This document shows positions 1-5,853 of a stretch of 9,390 bases of DNA, piece after piece (positions within the stretch are counted from its first letter, which is position 1; each line of letters starts with the position of its first letter). Made by a program: the position numbers and the translations under genes. Under the pieces are notes generated by a model. It made no database searches and had not been told where the DNA came from. It worked only from the letters and a program-made list of their open reading frames with translations. The stretch comes from Candidatus Melainabacteria bacterium (lineage in GTDB: Bacteria > Cyanobacteriota > Vampirovibrionia > Obscuribacterales > Obscuribacteraceae), in assembly GCA_003151275.1 (NCBI GenBank), contig PLXC01000154.1:1-9390 (forward strand), written 5' to 3'.

Positions 1-195
1 GATGTTGTAACCGAAGTAGTCGCATAGGGCGATCGTGTAACTCTCGTTGGATTCGGCACTTTCGAGCGTCGTATCCGTAACGCTCGTGAAACGAACAACC
101 CACAAAATCCTGGCGAAAAGATCAAAGTACCTGCCAAGAGAGTACCTGCTTTCGCACCAGGAAAAGAATTCAAAGAAAGAGTCGACCACAAATAA
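1..195 (+). pseudogene. HU-family DNA-binding protein, 3' part, with in-frame TAG
   Basis: Frame 1 reads DVVTEVVA, then a TAG stop at 25-27, then GDRVTLVGFGTFERR and on to a TAA at 193-195. The GFGTFE block, the NNPQNPGEK beta-arm tip and the end VPAFAPGKEFKERV are the C-terminal two thirds of the HU/IHF fold, a small dimeric histone-like protein that bends and compacts DNA. The 5' end lies outside the window. The frame before and after the TAG matches the family continuously (usually an E or K stands at that place before G-D-x-V), so this is a single nonsense change and not a frameshift. No ATG, GTG or TTG follows the TAG in frame, so the distal part could not be translated alone. TAG is used as a normal stop by the ferredoxin gene and by the 4904 gene, which argues against recoding. 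Either a true pseudogene or a one-base sequence error (GAG or AAG to TAG). Family assignment is confident; the disrupted status is less so. Confidence 0.75.
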
Positions 196-221
196 GTGAC
201 TCGGATCGCGATGAATTATTA

Positions 222-247
222 AAAGAGGAGGGGCGACCCTCCTCTTT
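222..247 (+). terminator. Bidirectional Rho-independent terminator after the HU gene
   Basis: A perfect 11-bp stem (AAAGAGGAGGG / CCCTCCTCTTT) with a GCGA tetraloop starts 26 bases after the HU stop. On the + strand the tail is GGTTTTGG. On the minus strand the stem is followed by TTTAATAATT. It can therefore end both the HU transcript and the converging TPR-gene transcript. Confidence 0.85.
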
Positions 248-324
248 GGTTTTGGACCAATAATCGTTCATGCCGATTTCTGCTACTGGCTTCCCGTGCA
301 TCCTTAGAGGCATCACCTCTGATT

Positions 325-342
325 TAAACCGATATCGGTTTA
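325..342. repeat. Palindrome copy 1 (18 bp)
   Basis: TAAACCGATATCGGTTTA is a perfect 18-bp inverted repeat centred on GATATC. It lies in the gene-free stretch between the converging HU and TPR genes. On its right flank the sequence continues GGTTCGAAGCTGC, which resembles the right flanks of the other copies (TTCGAACTGCC, TTCCGAGCTGCC). A loop-free, even-symmetry palindrome of this size is typical of a dimeric-regulator operator, but no regulator can be named. Confidence 0.9.
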
Positions 343-426
343 GGTTCGAAGCTGCACTTCTCAATCCCCCTCTGGACTCGATTGAATCCAGCGGCCCGTG
401 CATCTTGAAGTCATCAACTTAGTTTC

Positions 427-444
427 TAAACCGATATCGGTTTA
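427..444. repeat. Palindrome copy 2 (18 bp)
   Basis: This is identical over 18 bp to the copy at 325-342, with its centre 102 bp further on. It sits 10 bases beyond the TPR-gene stop codon. Its right flank, AAATTCGGAGCT, again resembles the flanks of the other copies. Confidence 0.9.
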
Positions 445-454
445 AAATTCGGAG

Positions 455-1495
455 CTAAGGCATTACATCTGAGTCAACCGGCTCAGCAGGCGACTTCGGC
501 TTGGAAGTCTCTTCAGGAATCGAGGCCGGGACTTTAGCCGGGGTCATATTGGAATTTGTTGTGGGTGCGTTATCCGACGTGTTCGATGTTGTCGGCGTCG
601 TCACTGGCGTTGTCGGGGTCATTGGCATAGACGAAGGCGATGGTGCTTGATCCGTCGGCTCAACTGGGGTTCTATCAATCGGGTCTGTATTCGCTGAAGA
701 GCCCGAACGCATCAGTCTCATGGCTGTGTCATTTTCAGCTTTGGCAGCATCTGACATGCCATTTTTATCAAGCACGAGCGCAAGAATTTGATGAGCACGC
801 GGATCCATCGGATTGATAGCGACCGCATCCCGAGCGCGACTTAACGCAGCTTGAGGCTGACCTGCCTTCATCAGCATGCTAGCCAAGCGCACAGCAGCCT
901 CCACCAAATTTGGTTTAATCCGCAAACTTCGTGTATACGCATCAGCAGCCACGGAATAATTGTTATTAGCTTCAGCTGCCTGACCGAGCTCATAATCGAT
1001 CATTGCTTCGAGCGTCAAACCTTTCTTGGTTGACGAGTAGGAGTTTGTTGCTTCTAGCAAGGTCTTCGTAGCTTGCTCGTATCGCCCTTCAATGCGCTCA
1101 TTCACACCTCGATCGTACAACCTGTAGACATTGGCCAGACCTTGATTATCTTGCACATAATCAGCATGTGGCTCGGGACCGACTTGTTTCGATTGTGGAT
1201 GTTTAGCGACGTGGATAGTTTTTCCACCTCGTAAATGTTTATGGGCAGTTCCTATTATTGAATGCTTTCTCGAAGTGCTGCTGCTTAGCCCTTTTCGCTT
1301 GACATTCCCACTGCTCCGTCCGGAATTTCCCAGAGTTCGATGCGCGGAAGAGTGATGCACACGGCTCGGCTGATGCGAGCTAGCAAGCTGATGCGACGAT
1401 GCGGCACTATGTTTCCGTTTCGCTTCGACAGGAAAGGATCCGGCTATGGATATTGCCAGACAAAATGCAATCAGCAAACGGATGTTAAGGGGCAT
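455..1495 (-). CDS. Exported TPR-repeat protein with basic linker and Pro/Thr-rich tail
   Basis: The 346-residue form starts at ATG 1495, preceded by GGAAAG six bases upstream. Residues 1-25 are a Sec-type signal peptide: MPLNIR, then a hydrophobic run, then FPVEA before KRKH. Residues 26 to about 108 are rich in His, Ser, Lys and Arg and probably disordered. About 120-262 contains tetratricopeptide helices; the clearest repeat reads YSVAADAYTRSLRIKPN, followed by AGQPQAALSRARDAVAINP. The last 80 residues are a Pro/Thr/Ser/Asn-rich low-complexity tail. TPRs are protein-interaction scaffolds, so an envelope or periplasmic adaptor role is likely, but the partner is unknown. The frame is open upstream to a TTG at 1585 (376 residues), which would bury the signal peptide behind 30 residues; that start also has AGGA six bases before it, so the choice is a preference. 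The gene lies downstream of pnp with no terminator between them, so co-transcription is plausible. Confidence 0.85.
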   Translation of the reverse strand: MPLNIRLLIAFCLAISIAGSFPVEAKRKHSAASSHQLASSHQPSRVHHSSAHRTLGNSGRSSGNVKRKGLSSSTSRKHSIIGTAHKHLRGGKTIHVAKHPQSKQVGPEPHADYVQDNQGLANVYRLYDRGVNERIEGRYEQATKTLLEATNSYSSTKKGLTLEAMIDYELGQAAEANNNYSVAADAYTRSLRIKPNLVEAAVRLASMLMKAGQPQAALSRARDAVAINPMDPRAHQILALVLDKNGMSDAAKAENDTAMRLMRSGSSANTDPIDRTPVEPTDQAPSPSSMPMTPTTPVTTPTTSNTSDNAPTTNSNMTPAKVPASIPEETSKPKSPAEPVDSDVMP

Positions 1496-1588
1496 GCGCC
1501 ACTTTCCATTCAAGGGAAACCAGATCAACCTATCCAACGATAGCTCGTGCACCCTTTGGTTCAGCAGTTTCTGCCAACTCAACAAGCA

Positions 1589-1602
1589 CTATCCTAGGAT
1601 AG
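1589..1602. repeat. 14-bp palindrome between pnp and the TPR gene
   Basis: CTATCCTAGGATAG is a perfect inverted repeat centred on CTAG in the pnp-TPR gap. As minus-strand RNA it could fold as a 5-bp stem with a CTAG loop, and it contains the AGGA that would serve the alternative TTG start at 1585. There is no U-tract, so it is not a terminator. It is unrelated in sequence to the GATATC palindromes. Confidence 0.5.
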
Positions 1603-1635
1603 CCTGAAGCTGCTCGGCTTGCTTAATTGTTTGAT

Positions 1636-3771
1636 TTACTTATTTTCGAACTGGGCTCTTTCTTCGTCGGTCACACCTTTCATGGTGAGATTGACGCGAT
1701 TGCGATCGTCGATTTCTCGGACTTTCACAATAACCCGTTTGCCGACTGCCACAACATCTTCAACTTTTTCGACGCGGTGATTTTCCAGCTGAGAAATATG
1801 GACCATTCCTTCTTTACCCGGCAACACTTCCACGAAGCAGCCCATTGGAATGATGCGGGTTACGCGACCTTCATACACGCCATTTACTTCGATTCGCTTT
1901 ACCAGGCGCAGAATCCAATCTCGGGCGGCTTCGCCACCAACTTGATCGACGCTGCCAACCAGCACGGTGCCATCATCTTCAATGTCGATTGTGGCGCCAG
2001 TTTCTTCGATAATGCGACGAATCACTTTGCCACCAGGCCCAATCACGGTGCCGATATCTTCAGGATCGATGTGGATCGTGATAATTCGCGGCGCCCACTT
2101 GGACATTTCTTGTCTTGGTGCAGGCAAGTGCGCATCCATTTTATCGATGATATGAAGGCGTCCACGCTTGGCTTGTTCAAGAGCCAAGTGCATGATCGCC
2201 AGCGATATACCTTCGATTTTGATGTCCATCTGCAAAGCTGTGATGCCATCTCTAGATCCGGCAACCTTGAAGTCCATGTCGCCAAGGAAGTCTTCAAGAC
2301 CTTGGATGTCGGAAAGAATAGCGAACTTATCTCCTTCCAAAATCAGACCCATGGCGATGCCACCAACGGTGTGCGCAATCGGCACACCAGCATCGGCAAG
2401 CGCCAGGCTCGAGCCGCATGTGGAAGCCATACTGGTTGAACCGTTGGATTCAAGCACCTCGGAGACGACCCGAATGGTGTACGGGAAGTCAGTGATGCTC
2501 GGCAAAACTGGCATCAAAGCTCTTTCGGCAAGCGCACCGTGACCGATTTCACGACGTCCTGGTCCGCGGTTTGGCTTCACTTCACCGACTGAGAAGCCCG
2601 GGAAGTTGTAATGGTGCATGTAACGCTTTTCAGTTTGCGGATCGATAGAATCCAGCCTCTGTGCGTCGCTGCCAATGCCAAGTGTGGCAATTGAAAGCAC
2701 TTGTGTTGTTCCGCGTGTGAACAAAGCAGAGCCGTGCACTCTTGGCAATAGTCCTGTTTCAACGGTGATCGGTCGAATTTCGTCGCAGCGACGACCGTCT
2801 GCTCTAGCACCGGTGTCTAGCACTTGTGCGCGCATGATTTCGGCTTCCACTTCTTCGAGATACTCAGCTATGGTTCGGTCTGAGACGCCTCGCAATTCAT
2901 GTTCTTCGGGAAGCTGTTGAATCGCTGCCTTGAGATCCGCCTTGGCTTCGTCAATGAATCGGTTACGGACAGCTTTTTCCGTGACGCCTGCCATCGATTG
3001 CTTGAGCTTGTCGGTGCAATGTTCAACGATGAGTTCTTTGAGTCCTTCTTTCTTCGGTGGGGCTTCGAATGACTTCTGTTGCACCCCAAGGCTGCGAAAA
3101 AAGTTGCGTTGTACTTCTACCTGCTTCTTGATGATTTGATGCGCATAGTCAATTGCAGAGAGGATGTCCTTCTCAGTAACCAACTTGCAACCGGCTTCAA
3201 CCATCATAATCGAGCTTTCCGTGCCGGCTACAACGAGGTCGATATCTGACTCGTCCATTTGAGCGTAACTTGGGTTACCAACAAATTTGCCATTAACACG
3301 ACCAACGCGCACTGCGCCAATCGGTCCATTGAACGGCAGACCAGCTAAGCCAATCGCGATTGATGCGCCAAGCATGGCCAAAATGTCTGTTGGATGGTCG
3401 TGATCCGCGCTCATCGCTGTTGCAGTGACTTGAACATCATTGCGATAGCCTTCCGGGAAAAGCGGTCTGATTGGTCTGTCAATCAAGCGGCTGGTGAGAA
3501 TAGCTTTGTCTGGCATCTTGCCTTCGCGGCGGCCGAAACTTCCTGGCACACGTCCAACTGCATAGAGTTTCTCTTCGTAGTCAACTAGCAACGGGAAATA
3601 ATCGATGCCGTCCCGGATGTTTCTACTTTCAGTGGCACTGACTAAAACCATTGAATCGCCGCAATAAACCTCGCAAGCACCTGATGCTTGCTTAGCCATG
3701 CGCCCTGTTCTTACTGTTATTTGCTTTCCGTCTACTTCAAAAACTGTCTGCTGACTTTGCATTGTTTGCAC
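1636..3771 (-). CDS. pnp: Polyribonucleotide nucleotidyltransferase (PNPase)
   Basis: A 711-residue, full-length PNPase, the phosphorolytic 3'-5' exoribonuclease of the RNA degradosome (RNA + Pi to nucleoside diphosphates), acting in the cytoplasm as a ring trimer. Domains in order: first RNase PH-like domain (about 13-150, with RPIRPLFPEGYR at 99-110); all-helical linker domain (about 240-320); second, catalytic RNase PH domain (about 325-545), with the phosphate-site stretch STSMASTCGSS at 445-455 and the acidic site GDMDFKVAG at 497-505; KH domain (about 560-620, G-P-G-G loop at 578-581); and S1 domain (about 630-698, ending VNLTMK). Start: the GTG at 3771 has GAGGG eight bases upstream, whereas the ATG at 3762 would be 17 bases away, so GTG is preferred. 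It lies downstream of rpsO in the classic rpsO-pnp order, but with a strong terminator between them. All key motifs look intact. Confidence 0.98.
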   Translation of the reverse strand: MQTMQSQQTVFEVDGKQITVRTGRMAKQASGACEVYCGDSMVLVSATESRNIRDGIDYFPLLVDYEEKLYAVGRVPGSFGRREGKMPDKAILTSRLIDRPIRPLFPEGYRNDVQVTATAMSADHDHPTDILAMLGASIAIGLAGLPFNGPIGAVRVGRVNGKFVGNPSYAQMDESDIDLVVAGTESSIMMVEAGCKLVTEKDILSAIDYAHQIIKKQVEVQRNFFRSLGVQQKSFEAPPKKEGLKELIVEHCTDKLKQSMAGVTEKAVRNRFIDEAKADLKAAIQQLPEEHELRGVSDRTIAEYLEEVEAEIMRAQVLDTGARADGRRCDEIRPITVETGLLPRVHGSALFTRGTTQVLSIATLGIGSDAQRLDSIDPQTEKRYMHHYNFPGFSVGEVKPNRGPGRREIGHGALAERALMPVLPSITDFPYTIRVVSEVLESNGSTSMASTCGSSLALADAGVPIAHTVGGIAMGLILEGDKFAILSDIQGLEDFLGDMDFKVAGSRDGITALQMDIKIEGISLAIMHLALEQAKRGRLHIIDKMDAHLPAPRQEMSKWAPRIITIHIDPEDIGTVIGPGGKVIRRIIEETGATIDIEDDGTVLVGSVDQVGGEAARDWILRLVKRIEVNGVYEGRVTRIIPMGCFVEVLPGKEGMVHISQLENHRVEKVEDVVAVGKRVIVKVREIDDRNRVNLTMKGVTDEERAQFENK

Positions 3772-3917
3772 GAATCTTTCCCTCTCTTCTTCTTCTACAT
3801 TCTAAAATTCACACTACGATGAGCTCACCGCTGTCATTTGACGGTGCTGCTTGGCGATCTGAATTTCACTAAACGTCTAGGTTAAGCCGTCAAGGGACAT
3901 CAGTCCGACGCGGCAGC

Positions 3918-3949
3918 AAAAAAAAATTGGCGAGCAATCGCCCGCCAAT
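3918..3949 (-). terminator. Rho-independent terminator of rpsO
   Basis: Read on the minus strand, ATTGGCGGGC, loop GATT, GCTCGCCAAT forms a 10-bp stem with one G-U pair, followed by a run of eight further T. It begins seven bases after the rpsO stop. It should end most rpsO transcripts before pnp, so pnp either depends on readthrough or has its own promoter in the 146 bases between. Confidence 0.9.
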
Positions 3950-3955
3950 ATAGCT

Positions 3956-4222
3956 TTACCGTCTCAGTCCGAGCTTCTCAATCAGGCTCTTGTATCTTTC
4001 CTGGCTTTCCCGGGCAATGTATTGCAGGAGCCTGCGCCTCTTTCCAACCATCATCAATAGTCCGCGGCGACTATGAAAATCTTTCGGGTGCGTCCGAAGG
4101 TGCTCTGTTAGCTGGTTAATGCGCTCTGTAAGCATCGCTACTTGCACTTCAGGAGATCCGGTATCTTTGCCGTGCACGCGATGTGCGTCGATCACTTCTT
4201 TCTTTCGTTCTTGTAAAAGCAT
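3956..4222 (-). CDS. rpsO: 30S ribosomal protein S15
   Basis: An 88-residue protein of the usual S15 length. It is a primary binder of the 16S rRNA central domain and contributes to the B4 intersubunit bridge. Diagnostic motifs are [16 protein letters not shown] near residue 20, the [19 protein letters not shown] block with the conserved H-x-x-D-x-H-S-R-R of the RNA-binding surface, and the basic end [10 protein letters not shown] to LGLRR. The start ATG at 4222 agrees with the family's N-terminus ([11 protein letters not shown]). Its Shine-Dalgarno is weak, a GGAA about 11 bases upstream, compatible with the translational autoregulation known for S15 in other bacteria, although no pseudoknot was worked out here. 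It has its own extended -10 promoter and its own terminator, with pnp downstream. Confidence 0.98.
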   Translation of the reverse strand: MLLQERKKEVIDAHRVHGKDTGSPEVQVAMLTERINQLTEHLRTHPKDFHSRRGLLMMVGKRRRLLQYIARESQERYKSLIEKLGLRR

Positions 4223-4271
4223 CTGTCTACTTTTCCGTTCCTGTTTATAGATGTGTTTTTGGTGTTTGTAA

Positions 4272-4280
4272 ATAATAGCA
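4272..4280 (-). promoter_or_regulatory. Extended -10 promoter of rpsO
   Basis: On the minus strand the sequence reads TGCTATTAT, an extended -10 (TGn) with five of six matches to TATAAT. The expected start is near 4265, giving a leader of about 43 bases to the S15 ATG. No good -35 lies 16-18 bases upstream, which is acceptable for an extended -10 promoter. Assigned by eye. Confidence 0.5.
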
Positions 4281-4401
4281 TGATTGCTCCACTGGCCTTG
4301 CTTTGGCAGACTCGATCACCTTCGTATATGTAGAATTGTCGCCTTAAAATCTAATCAGTGCCTGATTTTTGGAAACCCTAAGATTTGCGAAACAAATGCA
4401 A

Positions 4402-4433
4402 TCACCGTACCTAGCGTTAACTTGGCACGGTGA
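4402..4433 (-). terminator. Rho-independent terminator of the ferredoxin gene
   Basis: On the minus strand TCACCGTGCC pairs with GGTACGGTGA (10 bp, one G-U) around a 12-base loop, followed by a T-rich tail (TTGCATTTGTTT). It lies about 55 bases past the ferredoxin stop and isolates that gene from rpsO. Confidence 0.75.
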
Positions 4434-4486
4434 GAAGCCTGTAAAGTCAACTTTCAACGACTAAGTTGGCTAGCGCCTGGCGCAGG

Positions 4487-4711
4487 CTACGGCTTTTGTA
4501 GCTCTGGTTTCCACTCATCCAAAATGGCGCCTTCGATTGGGCAAACTGACAAACAAGCGCCACAATCTATGCAAGTCGCATCATCAATATACGTGTACTT
4601 GGTATTCTTCGTGTTTAATTTGCCTTCTGCCCAGTGGATACACTCAACTGGACACACCGGAATGCAATCTGCAATCCCCTCGCAAAGGTCAGCAACTATG
4701 GTGTAGGACAT
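4487..4711 (-). CDS. Two-cluster bacterial-type ferredoxin (7Fe/8Fe, cyanobacterial style)
   Basis: A 74-residue soluble electron carrier with eight cysteines: C10, C16, C20, C24 and C47, C50, C53, C57. The second group is a canonical C-x2-C-x2-C-x3-C-P (CIDCGACLSVCP). The first is CEGIADCIPVCPVEC, with five residues between C10 and C16 in place of a C-x2-C. This arrangement resembles the 7Fe ferredoxins of Thermus and Azotobacter, where one site carries a 3Fe-4S cluster, and is close to small cyanobacterial ferredoxins as I recall them. Cluster I is therefore [3Fe-4S] or [4Fe-4S]; cluster II is [4Fe-4S]. Start ATG 4711 has GAGGAG eight bases upstream. It is a single-gene unit with its own terminator, divergent from the gene at 4904. 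The redox partner cannot be told from the context. The stop codon is TAG. Confidence 0.95.
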   Translation of the reverse strand: MSYTIVADLCEGIADCIPVCPVECIHWAEGKLNTKNTKYTYIDDATCIDCGACLSVCPIEGAILDEWKPELQKP

Positions 4712-4890
4712 TTGGCAAACTCCTCATAGCTTCTTTAATTAGTAAGTTGGCAGGATCAATATTTATTTAACTAAAGCAGACCCAAGCTGATTATCCTTCA
4801 TGCCCAAGGGCTTTCGTCAATTTCTTAACACATTCCTGTCAACAAATAAGAAAACCTTGTAAGGTGCCAAAATTGTCTAGCCAGGAAAAC

Positions 4891-4895
4891 AGGAG
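4891..4895 (+). promoter_or_regulatory. Ribosome binding site of the 93-aa gene
   Basis: AGGAG stands eight bases before the ATG at 4904. It is the main argument that this unrecognised ORF is translated and for this start. Confidence 0.8.
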
Positions 4896-4903
4896 CAGCA
4901 GAT

Positions 4904-5185
4904 ATGACCGACGTCAAAGTCAATATATATACGCCGACCGCCCAGCACGTGGGGTATTTTCTCAATCCTGAAATTGAAGCCTTTCCAGACGGCGACTATG
5001 AGATTGTCGGACGTTTTTTTGATGACGTTGGTGAAGCTGTTGGCAAGATGGAATTCAATCCGGAAGTTCTTCCTTACATCGCCGATTTGTCAGACGTCAA
5101 AGGCTTGCCGCACAAAAAATTGGTTAAGGTCTACTTGCAACGTGGTCGTCAACCGATTCGCATGACCGGGACCGGCTCAAATTAG
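4904..5185 (+). CDS. Small protein of unknown function (93 aa)
   Basis: I do not recognise a family. The 93-residue protein has no signal peptide, membrane segment or cysteine. The first two thirds are acidic and aromatic (INPEIEAFPDGDYEIVGRF-like pattern, then FFDDVGEAVGKMEF), and the last third is basic (HKKLVKVYLQRGRQPIR), ending in a flexible GTGSN. Alternating hydrophobic residues suggest a compact mostly-beta cytoplasmic domain. The coding call rests on the ATG at 4904 with AGGAG eight bases upstream, on amino-acid composition, and on its place as a clean intergenic ORF divergent from the ferredoxin (192-base shared upstream region). It ends in TAG. A short inverted repeat follows at 5197-5211, but it lacks a U-tract. 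Confidence 0.8.
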   Translation: MTDVKVNIYTPTAQHVGYFLNPEIEAFPDGDYEIVGRFFDDVGEAVGKMEFNPEVLPYIADLSDVKGLPHKKLVKVYLQRGRQPIRMTGTGSN

Positions 5186-5196
5186 ACGCAACTGTT

Positions 5197-5211
5197 GGTT
5201 GCCTGGCAACC
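5197..5211. repeat. Short inverted repeat after the 93-aa gene
   Basis: GGTTGCC T GGCAACC is a perfect 7-bp inverted repeat 11 bases past the stop. No T-run follows on either side, so it is at most a weak or Rho-assisted 3' end. Confidence 0.4.
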
Positions 5212-5278
5212 TGCGACCGTCCTGATGTCACTTATATCAGACACGCAAATCAACACATTCCGACCAATTCGCAAACTC

Positions 5279-5306
5279 TTGACTACGAGCACAAATCCCG
5301 TACACT
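5279..5306 (+). promoter_or_regulatory. Candidate sigma70-type promoter upstream of the palindrome array
   Basis: TTGACT (5279-5284, five of six matches to the -35), a 16-base spacer, then TACACT (5301-5306, four of six to the -10). Transcription would start near 5313, about 20 bases before the first palindrome of the array, and could run to the hairpin terminator at 5574. No convincing ORF follows, so it may drive an untranslated RNA. Assigned by eye; no other promoter as good was noticed in this gap. Confidence 0.35.
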
Positions 5307-5332
5307 AGCCAGTTTGAGTGCCACTCCGAAAT

Positions 5333-5352
5333 TTAAACCGATATCGGTTTAA
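5333..5352. repeat. Palindrome copy 3 (20 bp)
   Basis: TTAAACCGATATCGGTTTAA is the longest perfect copy of the family. It is followed by GTTCTCAATTTGGAACATTC and CGAGCTGCCAGGA, a flank shared with copy 4. Confidence 0.9.
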
Positions 5353-5400
5353 GTTCTCAATTTGGAACATTCCGAGCTGCCAGGACCGATCAAGTCGGTC

Positions 5401-5414
5401 AACCGATATCGGTT
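5401..5414. repeat. Palindrome copy 4 (14-bp core)
   Basis: AACCGATATCGGTT is perfect over 14 bp, and the right half extends to TTTAAGTTC as in copy 3. Its centre is 65 bp from copy 3. Just before it, at 5384-5400, is a separate inverted repeat, GACCGA-TCAAG-TCGGTC. Confidence 0.9.
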
Positions 5415-5464
5415 TAAGTTCGCATTAGGATCATTTCGAACTGCCAGGAACGCCGCCTGATGTC

Positions 5465-5478
5465 AACCGATATCGGTT
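5465..5478. repeat. Palindrome copy 5 (14-bp core)
   Basis: AACCGATATCGGTT again, with its centre 64 bp after copy 4. Both copies 4 and 5 are preceded by GTC. The right flank (TGCGGTTGG) has lost the shared sequence, so this is the end of the array. Confidence 0.9.
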
Positions 5479-5573
5479 TGCGGTTGGAAACGAATTTTTC
5501 TAAATGCCAAAGCAGTCGATCACAGACATACATACAAGCTCAAAATGTACGTGTGCCAAAAGTACCTCTAAAA

Positions 5574-5605
5574 TAAAGAGCAGCCGGAGGGAAGGCTGCT
5601 CTTTA
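5574..5605. terminator. Hairpin terminator downstream of the palindrome array
   Basis: A perfect 12-bp stem (TAAAGAGCAGCC / GGCTGCTCTTTA) with an 8-base loop. On the + strand the tail is short (TTTAAATTC). On the minus strand the run TTTATTTTA is better. It could end a transcript started near 5313, or a minus-strand RNA, and it insulates the downstream regulator gene from readthrough. Confidence 0.75.
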
Positions 5606-5853
5606 AATTCTCGTAGGACTCTTCATTAACCTCAACAAGAGGTCTGGGGGGCTTTTGGTGAGGGTCTTTAGCTTAAGAAAGGTATCCTTGCGAGATTCGG
5701 ACCGATAATTGCAAACCAGCAACTATCTTTTTTATAGCAGTCTGGGAAAGACGAGTCCTATATGCTGGGCAATAATTGTTTATGGTCGTGCTTATGTTAT
5801 CAATGGGGAGCGACGCGGTCTGATACATATAGTCAGGAAGGTTAGGAAACCGC

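Larger units (their letters stand above)
5186..5853. other. Gene-free stretch of about 670 bases
   Basis: No convincing gene lies here on either strand. It holds the inverted repeat at 5197, the candidate promoter at 5279-5306, palindrome copies 3-5 at 5333-5478, the strong hairpin at 5574-5605, and the upstream region of the REC-GAF-LuxR gene. A 40-codon frame from ATG 5504 runs through the hairpin and lacks a ribosome binding site, so it is not called. Confidence 0.7.

Noticed and set aside
25..27. TAG recoded as an amino acid in this organism
   Set aside because: The ferredoxin and the 93-aa gene both end in TAG at the expected length, so general TAG reassignment is unlikely.
170..403. 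77-codon minus-strand frame over the HU terminator and palindrome copy 1
   Set aside because: It runs through the terminator stem and the palindrome into the HU coding region; no ribosome binding site and no family resemblance.
1627..2439. 270-codon + strand open frame antisense to pnp
   Set aside because: It mirrors the codon pattern of an undoubted PNPase gene, has no ribosome binding site, and its His/Asp/Phe-rich composition is typical of an antisense shadow.
5333..5480. CRISPR-like array (three regularly spaced repeats)
   Set aside because: The repeats are fully palindromic 14-20-mers, the 'spacers' are related to each other, two further copies lie elsewhere, and no cas gene is present.
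5504..5626. 40-codon + strand frame from ATG 5504
   Set aside because: No Shine-Dalgarno, and it reads straight through the 12-bp terminator hairpin; Ser/Lys/Arg-rich composition looks random.
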